NCBI RefSeq assembly: GCF_030160015.1
Contig: NZ_BSNN01000002.1
Location: forward strand, 1,054,001 to 1,118,000
Length of the DNA: 64,000 nt
From: Amylibacter marinus
GTDB taxonomy: Bacteria > Pseudomonadota > Alphaproteobacteria > Rhodobacterales > Rhodobacteraceae
Direction of reading: 5' to 3'
In this document: positions 9,340-17,722 of the stretch, piece after piece
Numbering within the stretch: position 1 is the stretch's first letter
How the letters are laid out: every line of letters starts with the position of its first letter
The notes under the pieces: generated by a model
What the model was told of the DNA's origin: nothing
The model's input: the letters and a program-made list of their open reading frames with translations, nothing else
Databases searched by the model: none
Position numbers and translations under genes: made by a program

Positions 9340-9508
9340 GCGATACATCCTATTTTTAGGGTTTTGCGTCCCTGCGCAGAATCCCCAGTTGTCTCTTCTC
9401 ACTGCTAAAACCATAATATACCCAAAAGAACAAGCTTTCCATTTGCGGCATTGCGCCGCTTGTGACAAAAATTAGCAAAATTCGCCCATTTGATCAAAGG
9501 ACACCGCC

Positions 9509-10936
9509 ATGAGCAATGCCTCCGCCCCATTTCGCCCGTTTGAAAACAATTTCGACGAGGCCGCCGCCTTGGGGATCTTGCGTGATACTATTGACGGGGC
9601 TGATGACGGCGAGCTGTTCTGCGAGCGCAAGCGATCCGAGGGATTGGTTTTGGATGATGGGCGGGTGAAAACCGCGAGCTATAATGCCTCCGAGGGCTTT
9701 GGCCTGCGCGCAGTGCGCGGCGAAACCGCAGGCTATTCCCATTCCACCCAGATGAACGAGGCCGCGCTAAAGCGCGCCGCCGAAACCGCCCGGCTAGCGG
9801 TTGGATCTGGGGGGGGCACATTGGCCGACGCCCCCGTACCAACGAACCAACGCCTCTATAGTGATGCGGATCCGATTTCCGATGCAGAGTTTTCGGTGAA
9901 ACTAGATGTTCTAAAGGAAATAGACGATTTTGCCCGCAGCCTTGATGCCCGTGTGGTGCAGGTTAGCGCCAGCATGGCCGCATCCCTACAAGAGGTAGAG
10001 ATATTGCGCCCCGAGGGCACACGCCTACGCGATGTGCGCCCGATGACGCGCGTGAATATATCGGTGATAGTCGAACAGGATGGCCGCCGCGAGAGCGGAA
10101 CAGCCGGCGGCGGTGGTCGCCATAGCCTCTCTCAGCTGATCACCCCCGAGGCCTGGAAGCCCAAGGTGCACGAGGCCCTGCGTATTGCGCTGGTGAACCT
10201 AGAGGCAGTGCCCGCGCCCGCAGGTCAGTTTGATGTGGTGCTTGGCCCAGGATGGCCGGGTATTTTACTACACGAGGCCATTGGTCATGGGTTAGAGGGC
10301 GATTTCAACCGCAAAGGAACATCGGCCTTTGCGGGGTTAATGGGGCAACGGATCGCGGCCAAGGGCGTTACAGTGCTAGATGATGGCACCATCCCTGATC
10401 GGCGTGGCTCGATCAGCTTTGATGACGAGGGCACGCAATCGGGCAAAAACACCCTGATCGACGATGGGATTTTGGTTGGCTATATGCAGGATCGCCAAAA
10501 CGCCCGTCTGATGGATGTGGCCCCCACGGGCAACGGGCGACGCGAAAGCTATGCCCACGCGCCGATGCCGCGTATGACCAACACCTATATGCTGGGCGGT
10601 GATGCCAATCCACAGGATATCGTGGCGGATCTAAAGGATGGTATTTACGCTGTGGGTTTTGGTGGTGGTCAGGTCGATATCACCAATGGCAAATTTGTCT
10701 TTAGCTGTACCGAGGCATACCGCGTGAAAAACGGCAAAGTTGGCGCGCCAGTCAAGGGCGCAACCCTGATCGGCGATGGGGCAACCGCGCTGAAACATAT
10801 TCGCGCCATCGGCAATGATATGGCGCTAGACCCAGGGATGGGAAATTGCGGCAAGGCCGGCCAATGGGTGCCAGTGGGTGTTGGGCAGCCTAGCCTAATG
10901 ATTGGTGGGCTAACGGTGGGTGGATCACAGACCTAG
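9509..10936 (+). CDS. tldD: metalloprotease TldD
   Basis: TldD is one half of the TldD/TldE (PmbA) cytoplasmic metalloprotease that trims unfolded peptides and modified peptide precursors such as microcins. At 475 residues it is full length. The zinc motif HEAIGH lies at residues 255-260, as expected for the catalytic subunit. The C-terminal motif GNCGKAGQWVPVGVGQPSL is typical. The TldE partner is not in this window. The gene is divergent from coxB across a 169-base gap; AAAGGAC lies upstream of the ATG. Confidence 0.95.
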   Translation: MSNASAPFRPFENNFDEAAALGILRDTIDGADDGELFCERKRSEGLVLDDGRVKTASYNASEGFGLRAVRGETAGYSHSTQMNEAALKRAAETARLAVGSGGGTLADAPVPTNQRLYSDADPISDAEFSVKLDVLKEIDDFARSLDARVVQVSASMAASLQEVEILRPEGTRLRDVRPMTRVNISVIVEQDGRRESGTAGGGGRHSLSQLITPEAWKPKVHEALRIALVNLEAVPAPAGQFDVVLGPGWPGILLHEAIGHGLEGDFNRKGTSAFAGLMGQRIAAKGVTVLDDGTIPDRRGSISFDDEGTQSGKNTLIDDGILVGYMQDRQNARLMDVAPTGNGRRESYAHAPMPRMTNTYMLGGDANPQDIVADLKDGIYAVGFGGGQVDITNGKFVFSCTEAYRVKNGKVGAPVKGATLIGDGATALKHIRAIGNDMALDPGMGNCGKAGQWVPVGVGQPSLMIGGLTVGGSQT

Positions 10937-11023
10937 AGCCCATATTTCTATATTTTACTAGGGTAACTCTGCTAGTGTACTTTGCCCCTCCCATCTACAT
11001 AACAGTCACCAAGGGAGGCTATT

Positions 11024-11137
11024 ATGAACCGACGGCAGATTTTATCCCGCATGGGGGCGGCATTGGCTGTTCCTGCATTGCCCCCATCTGCAATGGAAGG
11101 TAGCAGCTTAGCCACCAGCGCCACCCTGCCCGACTAG
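11024..11137 (+). CDS. 37-residue ORF with twin-arginine-like N-terminus
   Basis: This short ORF encodes MNRRQILSRMGAALAVPALP and 17 more residues, ending at TAG (11135-11137). It is supported by a very strong ribosome site, AAGGGAGG (11011-11018), five bases before the ATG, and by a terminator overlapping its 3' end. The RRQIL sequence followed by a hydrophobic, alanine-rich stretch resembles a Tat signal, with almost nothing after it. It may be a tiny exported peptide, a regulatory leader, or the remnant of a truncated exported protein. No family was recognised. Confidence 0.45.
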   Translation: MNRRQILSRMGAALAVPALPPSAMEGSSLATSATLPD

Positions 11138-11149
11138 GCGCTTTTTTTT
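11117..11149 (+). terminator. strong rho-independent terminator
   Basis: AGCGCC (11117-11122) pairs with GGCGCT (11137-11142) and is followed directly by a run of eight T (11142-11149). It ends the tldD/37-codon-ORF transcript. The stop codon of the small ORF lies inside the hairpin. Confidence 0.8.
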
Positions 11150-11383
11150 GGGATCACTTACACAAGTGTATAAAAGGGTAACTCGCCCTCTGCGCCTTGA
11201 TTTCTTCGGCTGGTATTCAGCCTGATCCGGCCGAGGTCAATATTTCGCATATAATGTCCATAGGTATGATGAGGCCCCCATGTGGCCCCGATCGGCACCA
11301 TTCGCGGCGTCGCGCGGTAGGGTGATACCAAAAACCACAGCAAAGTTAGGAAACCCTGCCAGCGGATTTAGACCCTGTTAACC
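11150..11383. other. intergenic stretch without a clear gene
   Basis: Between the terminator and dprA there is a 61-codon open frame on the minus strand (11158-11343, TTG start, containing PIGATWGPHHTYGHYMR). It has no convincing ribosome site and no family I recognise. It may be a decayed gene fragment. No RNA gene is visible. Confidence 0.3.
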
Positions 11384-12556
11384 ATGTGCGCGCAGACTGT
11401 GATGATGATCGATACACCACCGAAGATTCCCAGCCATCGGCTGCCCCACAGCCAGAGCGAACAGGTTGACTGGCTGCGCCTATGTCGTAGCCACCGTGTG
11501 GGGCCGGCGACATTTGTCAGTTTGTTGGATGATTACGATAGCTGTGGTGGGGCATTGGCGGCCCTGCCCGAGGTTGCACGCATATCGGGTGTAAAATCCT
11601 ATCATCCCTATGACAGCCATAGCGCCGAGCGCGAATTAGATCTGGGGTATAGCCTTGGGTATCGCCCACTGTTTTTAGGCGCATCGGATTATCCCGCATT
11701 ATTGGCACAGGCCAGTGATGCCCCTGCATTTTTATGGGCCCGGGGGGACATAGCATTGGCCGCGCGCCCCTGTGTTTCCGTAATTGGTGCACGCAATGCC
11801 TCTAGCTTGGGGTTACGCATGGCGTCGCGCGTGGCCTACGCCTTGGGCGAAATTGGTTATGTGGTCGTCTCGGGGTTGGCGCGTGGGATTGATACGGTGG
11901 CACATCAAAAATCTATTGCCACAGGCACCATCGCCGTACAGGCCGGTGGGCTTGACGTTGTTTACCCCAAAGAAAACGCTGACCTTCAAGAGCAAATCGG
12001 CACCGAGGGTCTGTGCCTATCCGAGCATCCGATCGGCTTGGTACCGCAGGCACGACATTTTCCGCAGCGCAACCGGATTGTTGCAGGGCTAAGCCTAGGG
12101 GTGGTGGTGATAGAGGCGGCAGCGCGATCTGGCAGCCTGATCACCGCGCGTGCCGCCATGGATCAGGGGCGCGAGGTTTTGGCCGTACCCGGTAGTCCAA
12201 TTGATCCGCGTGCATCTGGGTGTAATATTTTGATCCGGGATGGCGCGACATTGGTGCGCGATGGCGCCGATATCGACCGCGCCCTTGGCCAGCCCTGCGG
12301 TCAGCCGCGCCGATCAAGCGCTTTGGCGGATGTTAGCGATCAGAAAAGTGAGCCCGCCTCCTCCGAGCAAATACCCAGCAGTGAGGCGATTGATGCCCAA
12401 ATTCTGGATCTGTTATCGGCCAACGCTACACCAGAGGATCTGGTTATTCGCGACATGGGCTTTCCCGCCGCGGTTGTTTCGCGCCAGTTGACTGCATTGG
12501 AAATGAGCGGAAAAATTCAACGCCAAGCTGGGGGAATTTTAGCGCTCGTTAATTGA
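11384..12556 (+). CDS. dprA: DNA-processing protein DprA
   Basis: DprA binds incoming single-stranded DNA and loads RecA during natural transformation. It is also kept in many bacteria not known to transform. The 390-residue protein has an N-terminal SAM-like region (about 25-80), the Rossmann-fold core with VIGARNASSLG (133-143), SGLARGID (163-170) and GGLDVVYP (188-195), and a C-terminal winged-helix domain (about 330-390). The listed ATG gives 390 residues; two in-frame ATG codons six and seven codons later are equally possible starts. It is followed by topA, a common alphaproteobacterial arrangement. Confidence 0.93.
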   Translation: MCAQTVMMIDTPPKIPSHRLPHSQSEQVDWLRLCRSHRVGPATFVSLLDDYDSCGGALAALPEVARISGVKSYHPYDSHSAERELDLGYSLGYRPLFLGASDYPALLAQASDAPAFLWARGDIALAARPCVSVIGARNASSLGLRMASRVAYALGEIGYVVVSGLARGIDTVAHQKSIATGTIAVQAGGLDVVYPKENADLQEQIGTEGLCLSEHPIGLVPQARHFPQRNRIVAGLSLGVVVIEAAARSGSLITARAAMDQGREVLAVPGSPIDPRASGCNILIRDGATLVRDGADIDRALGQPCGQPRRSSALADVSDQKSEPASSEQIPSSEAIDAQILDLLSANATPEDLVIRDMGFPAAVVSRQLTALEMSGKIQRQAGGILALVN

Positions 12557-12653
12557 AAATTCCCCCTCCTATATAAAGGAGTGTTGACATTACCCCCCGA
12601 TACGCCACATCTTCCGCGCCCAAGGAACCAAAGAATTTCAGTGAAAGAAACAT

Positions 12654-15296
12654 ATGCCAGTTGTCGTCGTAGAGAGCCCCGCAAAGGCCAAAACCATCAA
12701 TAAATACTTGGGCGATGACTTTACTGTTCTGGCCTCCTATGGCCATGTTCGTGATCTACCACCCAAGGATGGATCGGTAGATACCGACAATGAATTCGAG
12801 ATGAAATGGGAGGTGGCCAGTGATTCTAAAAAGCACATCAAGGCCATCGCTGATGCCCTAAAGGAAGATAACGCCCTGATCCTTGCGACCGACCCCGACC
12901 GTGAGGGAGAGGCGATTTCTTGGCATCTAGAGGAGGCCCTGCGCAAGCGCCGCGTGGTTAAGAAAGACACGCCCGTCAGCCGCGTAGTGTTCAACGCCAT
13001 CACCAAAGCAGCCGTGACCGAGGCCATGAAAAACCCACGCCAAGTGGATATGGAGCTGGTCGAGGCCTATTTGGCGCGCCGCGCATTAGACTATTTGGTT
13101 GGGTTTAACCTCTCGCCCGTGTTGTGGCGCAAATTGCCCGGTGCAAAATCTGCCGGCCGTGTGCAATCGGTATGCCTGCGCCTGATCGTAGAGCGCGAGA
13201 TGGAAATCGAAGCTTTCAAACCGCGCGAATATTGGTCGGTTAAGGCGCTTTTGAAAACCCCACGCGGGCAAGAGTTTGAAACCAGCCTACGCGTGCTGGG
13301 CGGCAAGAAGCTGGAAAAATTCGATATCGAAAACGAGGCCGCCGCCGAATTGGCAGTCAGTGCTGTGAATGCGCGCGATCTATCGGTGCAAAAGGTCGAG
13401 GCGAAACCTGCCACCCGAAACCCCTCCGCACCCTTTATGACATCTACCCTCCAACAAGAGGCCTCGCGCAAGTTTGGGTTTGGTGCACGCCAAACCATGT
13501 CAACCGCTCAGCGTCTCTATGAGGCCGGGCATATTACATATATGCGGACGGATGGAATCGATATGGCCCCAGAGGCCGTCACCGAGGCGCGCGATGCAAT
13601 CAAATCCCGCTATGGCGCTGATTTTGCCAGCGAAAAGCCCCGCGTTTACAAAAACAAAGCCAAGAACGCCCAAGAGGCCCACGAGTGTATTCGCCCCACA
13701 GTTATGGCAAATTCCGCCGCTGATCTGCCAAAACTAGAGGCCGATCAACGCAAGCTGTACGATCTGATCTGGAAGCGCACAATCGCCAGCCAAATGGCCA
13801 GCGCCAAGATGGAGCGCACCACCATTGATATCGGATCTGATGACGGCCAAGTTGGTCTGCGCGCCACCGGTCAGGTGGTTGTTTTCGAAGGGTTCCTAAA
13901 GGTTTATGAAGAAGGTCGTGATGATCGGGACGACAGTGTTGTCGATGACAATGACAAGCGTCTACCACAGCTAACCGAGGGCGATAAAACCGCGAAGTCA
14001 GCAGTGAACCAACATCAGCATTTCACCCAAGCCCCACCACGCTATACCGAGGCAACCTTGGTCAAGCGCATGGAAGAATTGGGCATCGGGCGCCCCTCAA
14101 CCTATGCCTCAATCGTAACCACCATCCAGACCCGCGAATATGTGCGCAAAGAAGGCAGTCGCCTAATTGCAGAGGACAAGGGGCGCCTTGTTATTGCCTT
14201 TCTAGAGAATTATTTCCGCCAATATGTCGGGTATGATTATACCGCTAGCCTAGAGGAAGAACTGGATCAGGTTTCTGCTGGTAAGATGGATTACAAGGTT
14301 GTGTTGTCGCGGTTCTGGCGTGATTTTTCTGCCGCCGTGGGCGAGACTGCGGATCTACGTATTACCGAGGTTTTGGAAAAAATTAACGAGGTGTTAGAGC
14401 CACATATTTTCCCAGCTAATGAGGATGGATCTGATCCGCGGGTATGCAAAACCTGTGGAGATGGGCGACTATCCATGCGCACCGCGCGTTCTGGAGGCGC
14501 CTTTATTGGCTGTTCGAATTACCCAGATTGCCGCTATACCCGCCCACTATCGGGCGAGTTAGAGGGCGGCGATATCGCAGGGCCAGACGGGAAAGAGCTG
14601 GGTGTAGATGGTGATGGCGAGTTGATTACCCTGCGCACAGGGCGATTTGGCCCCTATGTTCAGCGCGGTCAGGCAACCGAAGAAATGCCTAAACCGCCGC
14701 GCGCATCGATCACCAAAGGTTCTGACCTATCTGCCGTAGATCTAGAGCGTGCGCTCTTGTTGCTCTCCCTGCCGCGCCATGTGGGGGATCACCCTGAAGG
14801 CGGCACCATTACCGCCGCCATTGGCCGATTTGGCCCCTATGTAATGTGGCAAAAACCGCTTGAAGAGGGTAAGAAAACCGCCCAGAAAATTTACGCCAAT
14901 ATGAAAGACCCCGAAGAGGTCTTCATCATCGGCATGAACCGTGCGGTAGAGTTGATCACCGAGAAGGCCAATAAAACCGGCCGTGGTGCAGCCGCAACGC
15001 CGCTAAAGGAATTGGGCGAACATCCAGAAGAGGGTGGTGCGATTAATGTGATGGATGGGCGATATGGGCCTTATGTGAAATTCGCAAAGATCAATGCCAC
15101 ACTGCCCAAGGATGTGGAGCCAGCGGATGTGACGTTGGAAATGGCGCTAGAGCTGATTGCGGCGAAATCCGCCAAAAAGAAGCCCCGTAAGAAGGCGGCC
15201 CCGAAGAAGGCGGCGGCGAAGAAGCCAGCTGCCAAGAAACCTGCGGCAAAAAAGAAGCCCGCAGCGAAGACAAAAACCGCCCCAAGCGCAGAATAA
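12654..15296 (+). CDS. topA: DNA topoisomerase I
   Basis: Type IA topoisomerase that relaxes negative supercoils. The 880-residue protein begins with the TOPRIM domain: Glu7 and the acidic triad in DPDREGE (80-86). The catalytic tyrosine is Tyr296 in HITYMRTDG. After the core there is one intact four-cysteine zinc ribbon (CKTCGDGRL ... CSNYPDCRY), then repeat modules with the pattern GRFGPYV at about 660, 720 and 800 that lack cysteines. The C-terminal 45 residues are a Lys/Ala/Pro tail, probably a nonspecific DNA-binding extension. A TTGACA -35 element lies at 12584-12589, but no convincing -10 follows. Confidence 0.96.
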   Translation: MPVVVVESPAKAKTINKYLGDDFTVLASYGHVRDLPPKDGSVDTDNEFEMKWEVASDSKKHIKAIADALKEDNALILATDPDREGEAISWHLEEALRKRRVVKKDTPVSRVVFNAITKAAVTEAMKNPRQVDMELVEAYLARRALDYLVGFNLSPVLWRKLPGAKSAGRVQSVCLRLIVEREMEIEAFKPREYWSVKALLKTPRGQEFETSLRVLGGKKLEKFDIENEAAAELAVSAVNARDLSVQKVEAKPATRNPSAPFMTSTLQQEASRKFGFGARQTMSTAQRLYEAGHITYMRTDGIDMAPEAVTEARDAIKSRYGADFASEKPRVYKNKAKNAQEAHECIRPTVMANSAADLPKLEADQRKLYDLIWKRTIASQMASAKMERTTIDIGSDDGQVGLRATGQVVVFEGFLKVYEEGRDDRDDSVVDDNDKRLPQLTEGDKTAKSAVNQHQHFTQAPPRYTEATLVKRMEELGIGRPSTYASIVTTIQTREYVRKEGSRLIAEDKGRLVIAFLENYFRQYVGYDYTASLEEELDQVSAGKMDYKVVLSRFWRDFSAAVGETADLRITEVLEKINEVLEPHIFPANEDGSDPRVCKTCGDGRLSMRTARSGGAFIGCSNYPDCRYTRPLSGELEGGDIAGPDGKELGVDGDGELITLRTGRFGPYVQRGQATEEMPKPPRASITKGSDLSAVDLERALLLLSLPRHVGDHPEGGTITAAIGRFGPYVMWQKPLEEGKKTAQKIYANMKDPEEVFIIGMNRAVELITEKANKTGRGAAATPLKELGEHPEEGGAINVMDGRYGPYVKFAKINATLPKDVEPADVTLEMALELIAAKSAKKKPRKKAAPKKAAAKKPAAKKPAAKKKPAAKTKTAPSAE

Positions 15297-15303
15297 TAGA
15301 ACT

Positions 15304-15328
15304 GGCGCGCGTTATTTTAGCGCGCGCC
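15304..15328. terminator. GC-rich hairpin between convergent topA and membrane gene
   Basis: GGCGCGCG (15304-15311) pairs with CGCGCGCC (15321-15328) around a 9-nt AT-rich loop. It follows topA by 8 bases and overlaps the 3' end of the minus-strand membrane gene. No T-run follows in either direction, so its termination role is uncertain. Confidence 0.35.
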
Positions 15329-16091
15329 CTTCGACCACATGGCCGTATAGCGTGGTCAGAATGCTGGCAGAGATCAAAATACCGATCCACTGGAACCCTG
15401 CAAAAATCAGAACACCGATCACATTGTTGGGGGCGGCTAGGGATGAAATCAGGCTGATTGCCGTCATCAAAAACACCTGAATGCAGGCAACACCGATCAA
15501 ATGCGTCTCTAGGGGTTTGGTCTGCGCAAAACTCTGTGGCAGGGGCATGGTGCTATCCAGTGCGCAGGCCGGCAGAGCCAAACCAAAGCGTAATAGAAAA
15601 TAATAAAACGCCAGTAGCGTGATAATCGTACTGAGCATCCCCAAACCAATAATCGCCAGAACAAGCGAAGCGACTAATGAGACCCCCATGGCGATCAGAA
15701 GCACACACAATACCACCACAACCGAGCGCCACATATAGCTAAGCACGCGTTTCGCATTCCACACAGGTAATAGGGATTGTGGGATTTCACCCTGTAGGAT
15801 GTAGCGGTGCCAAGAGACCGTCAGCCACGAAAACGCAAAGAAGAACAGCGCCCCGTTTAGAATGCTGGATTGGATCAACCCCTCGGGCAGCTGAATGGGA
15901 TCGCCAGCGCTGATATCTATCCCCGTTAAATCCACAGACGGGGGAAGCAAGCCGCCGGTAAACATCACGTTTATAGCCGAGCTTGCGAAAATTGTTAGGA
16001 TAAACAACCCCCCCGTTAGGCGCAGCGCATCCGAAAGGTTTTCTGAAATAATCAGCAGCGATTTTTTAACGATTTGCCATGCCACGTTCAT
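15312..16091 (-). CDS. polytopic membrane protein of unknown function
   Basis: A 259-residue integral membrane protein with about five or six hydrophobic segments (around residues 20-40, 75-95, 120-145, 155-175, 200-220, 230-250). An amphipathic start MNVAWQIVKKSLLIISENL is seen. I chose the ATG at 16091, with AAGG eight bases upstream; a TTG 27 bases further upstream is in frame but poorly supported. Overall design resembles the glycerophosphoryl diester phosphodiesterase membrane-domain/DUF-type proteins of Rhodobacterales, but I cannot assign a family. It lies 51 bases after the response-regulator gene on the same strand. Confidence 0.7.
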   Translation of the reverse strand: MNVAWQIVKKSLLIISENLSDALRLTGGLFILTIFASSAINVMFTGGLLPPSVDLTGIDISAGDPIQLPEGLIQSSILNGALFFFAFSWLTVSWHRYILQGEIPQSLLPVWNAKRVLSYMWRSVVVVLCVLLIAMGVSLVASLVLAIIGLGMLSTIITLLAFYYFLLRFGLALPACALDSTMPLPQSFAQTKPLETHLIGVACIQVFLMTAISLISSLAAPNNVIGVLIFAGFQWIGILISASILTTLYGHVVEGRALK

Positions 16092-16142
16092 TGGGTTTGC
16101 CTTGTTGATTTTTGGCAAACCTAGCCAATCATTGCATCGGCA

Positions 16143-16868
16143 TCAAGCGGCCAAGCGTTGCTCGAGCATTTCTAGAACCTTTGCACAGCGGTTTTGCCAT
16201 TTGGCACCAAGAGAGAGTGCAACCCGCAGGTTCTCGGCCTCAGTTGCCAGATCGAGATCCCCCGACACCTGCGCCACAGAAGTTAAGAATTGAGCGCAAT
16301 AGCTTAGGCGGTGGGGATCAGATTCGGGCATAGCCTCGCGCATAATCCCTTGAATATTGTGCAAATCCTCGGCCAGGGATGCCTCGTCTGGATGCACGGT
16401 ATCACCTACAACACGGGGGCGAAATGATTTGGGCCCTTGTTCTGGTGGCAGAACTGATAGAACCGTTTGCTGAAAGCTAGAGAGATCATAAAATGGTTTT
16501 TGCAGATACAAAGAGGCCCCTGCCCCTAGGGCATGTTGTTGCCCTGCGGGGTTCATTTCGCCGCTCATGGCGATAACCGGCGGACCACCTGTGGCATTGG
16601 AAATCTCGCGGATGAATTCCGCACCCGAACCATCTGGCAGGCCCAGATCAACCAGCACCGCATCGGGGCGATAAATACGAATATGTTTGCGCGCAGAGTG
16701 CAAACAATCGGCACGGCGCAGGCGCGCGCCAGATCGAATGGCCATTAGGCGCACCGCATCAGAGAAATATCGACTGTCTTCGACCAATAAAATCGTCAGC
16801 CCCAACAAGGGGCGATCAATTTGGCGTGTGGGCCGAATTTTTTGGGCGTCTGTGATTGCGTCTTCCAT
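16143..16868 (-). CDS. single-receiver response regulator with helical C-terminal region
   Basis: A 241-residue protein with a receiver domain at about residues 23-140. The acidic pocket (Glu30/Asp31 in LLVEDS), phosphoacceptor Asp74 (LVDLGLPDGSG), Ser102 (AMSGE) and Lys124 (LQKPF) are all present, so phosphorylation is likely. The remaining 100 residues are predicted helical without a recognisable DNA-binding or enzymatic motif, so the output may be protein-protein contact. The ATG at 16868 has AAAGGAG seven bases upstream, which rules out the longer frame. No histidine kinase is adjacent. Confidence 0.82.
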   Translation of the reverse strand: MEDAITDAQKIRPTRQIDRPLLGLTILLVEDSRYFSDAVRLMAIRSGARLRRADCLHSARKHIRIYRPDAVLVDLGLPDGSGAEFIREISNATGGPPVIAMSGEMNPAGQQHALGAGASLYLQKPFYDLSSFQQTVLSVLPPEQGPKSFRPRVVGDTVHPDEASLAEDLHNIQGIMREAMPESDPHRLSYCAQFLTSVAQVSGDLDLATEAENLRVALSLGAKWQNRCAKVLEMLEQRLAA

Positions 16869-16974
16869 ATTAATCTCCTTTGCACCATAAAGGCGCACAA
16901 GTTCCTAATAGCTCGCTAACGCGGCTCATAAAAATCCACTTTGGTTCAAATTTTCTACTTGAGAGGTCCTTCGT

Positions 16975-17244
16975 ATGTCCATTACTGCAATATTTGTAGT
17001 TTTCGCAGTGGTTTGGTTTCTGTTGCTGTTACTGAATCTGCAGGGGAATCGGCCATCACAGGCCGAGAGCGGCGATGTAGTTGAGGGCACCCCCAGTTCT
17101 GCACCTGCGGAATTCCACCCCAAGCGCGTGGCATTTCGGACCACGATCTATTCTGTACTGGTCACCATTGTTCTGGTTTATGTGATCAAATCGGGCTGGA
17201 TTACGCTGGATATGTTCGATTTTTACAACATTATCGAAAAGTAG
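16975..17244 (+). CDS. DUF1467 small membrane protein
   Basis: This 89-residue protein has two hydrophobic helices (about residues 4-22 and 57-78) joined by a polar linker containing GTPSSAPAEFHPKR. Size, helix placement and the linker match the DUF1467 family, a predicted exported/membrane protein found widely in alphaproteobacteria with no established function. A GAGAGG ribosome site precedes the ATG. It lies divergent from the response regulator and 60 bases before the RGG protein gene. Confidence 0.8.
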   Translation: MSITAIFVVFAVVWFLLLLLNLQGNRPSQAESGDVVEGTPSSAPAEFHPKRVAFRTTIYSVLVTIVLVYVIKSGWITLDMFDFYNIIEK

Positions 17245-17304
17245 GTCTTTTCTTTTGGGCCAAAGGCGCGTAATCGCGCGGTAATCTAGCAAAGGAAAAT
17301 CGTT

Positions 17305-17670
17305 ATGGCCGCACTTTCAGAAGGCGACATTGTTGTATTGGTATCTGGCTCTCCACGTTTTGTTGTGGAAAGCATTCAAAGCACAAAGGTAAGCTGTGTG
17401 TGGTGCAACGAAGGTATCATTCACCGTGATACATTCGATATGAGCATCCTGCGTAAATGGGAAGCATCCGATACCGCACCCGGTGGTGGTGGACGCGGTG
17501 GTGATCGCGGCGGCTTTAAGGGCGGTGATCGCGGTGGTGATCGTGGTGGCTTTAAGGGCGGCGACCGTGGTGGACGCGGCGGTGATCGTGGCGGTTTCAA
17601 GGGCGGCAATGATCGTGGCCCCAAGCGTGACTTTGATAAAAAAGACAAACCGTTTTTCCGCAAGGATTAA
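17305..17670 (+). CDS. YodC-like (DUF2158) protein with RGG-repeat tail
   Basis: The first 55 residues (GDIVVLVSGSPRFVVESI ... VSCVWCNEG) match the small beta-barrel DUF2158/YodC family. From residue 59 the protein turns into a glycine-arginine tail built of repeats of the type GGDRGGFK, with about ten RGG or GRGG units, ending in a charged KRDFDKKDKPFFRKD. RGG boxes bind RNA and can drive condensation in other proteins; that role here is inference. The tail is encoded by near-identical DNA repeats and could vary in length. AAAGGAAAA precedes the ATG. Confidence 0.75.
   Translation: MAALSEGDIVVLVSGSPRFVVESIQSTKVSCVWCNEGIIHRDTFDMSILRKWEASDTAPGGGGRGGDRGGFKGGDRGGDRGGFKGGDRGGRGGDRGGFKGGNDRGPKRDFDKKDKPFFRKD
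17485..17620 (+). repeat. in-frame tandem repeats encoding the RGG tail
   Basis: Units of the type GGCGGTGATCGCGGTGG, alternating with TTTAAGGGC, recur several times with only third-position differences. The repeats stay in frame and encode the GDRGG/FKGG units. Such an array is prone to slippage, so length differences between strains are expected. Confidence 0.75.
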
Positions 17671-17692
17671 TTCAGGCACAGATTTCAGATTT

Positions 17693-17720
17693 AAAGGCGC
17701 GCCATGGGGTGCGCCTTTTT
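17693..17720. terminator. bidirectional rho-independent terminator
   Basis: AAAGGCGCGCC (17693-17703) pairs with GGTGCGCCTTT (17708-17718) with one G-U pair, then TTTTT on the plus strand; the minus-strand reading gives CCTTTAAAT. It separates the convergent RGG protein gene and the EI24-type gene and probably serves both. Confidence 0.8.
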
Positions 17721-17722
17721 CG

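Noticed and set aside
9445-9475. Short GCGGC-ATTGC-GCCGC inverted repeat between coxB and tldD
   Set aside because: A 5-bp stem in a GC-rich region is expected by chance; it has no T-run and no match to a known operator such as the FNR box.
15160-15290. Repetitive AAG/GCC stretch
   Set aside because: It is the Lys/Ala-rich C-terminus of TopA, common in this enzyme.
15157-15480. 107-codon Arg/Pro-rich frame overlapping the topA tail
   Set aside because: Frame-shifted reading of the Lys/Ala tail of topA, not a gene.
17485-17620. Possible CRISPR-like or microsatellite repeat array
   Set aside because: Repeats are in frame, short and lack spacers; they simply encode the RGG tail.
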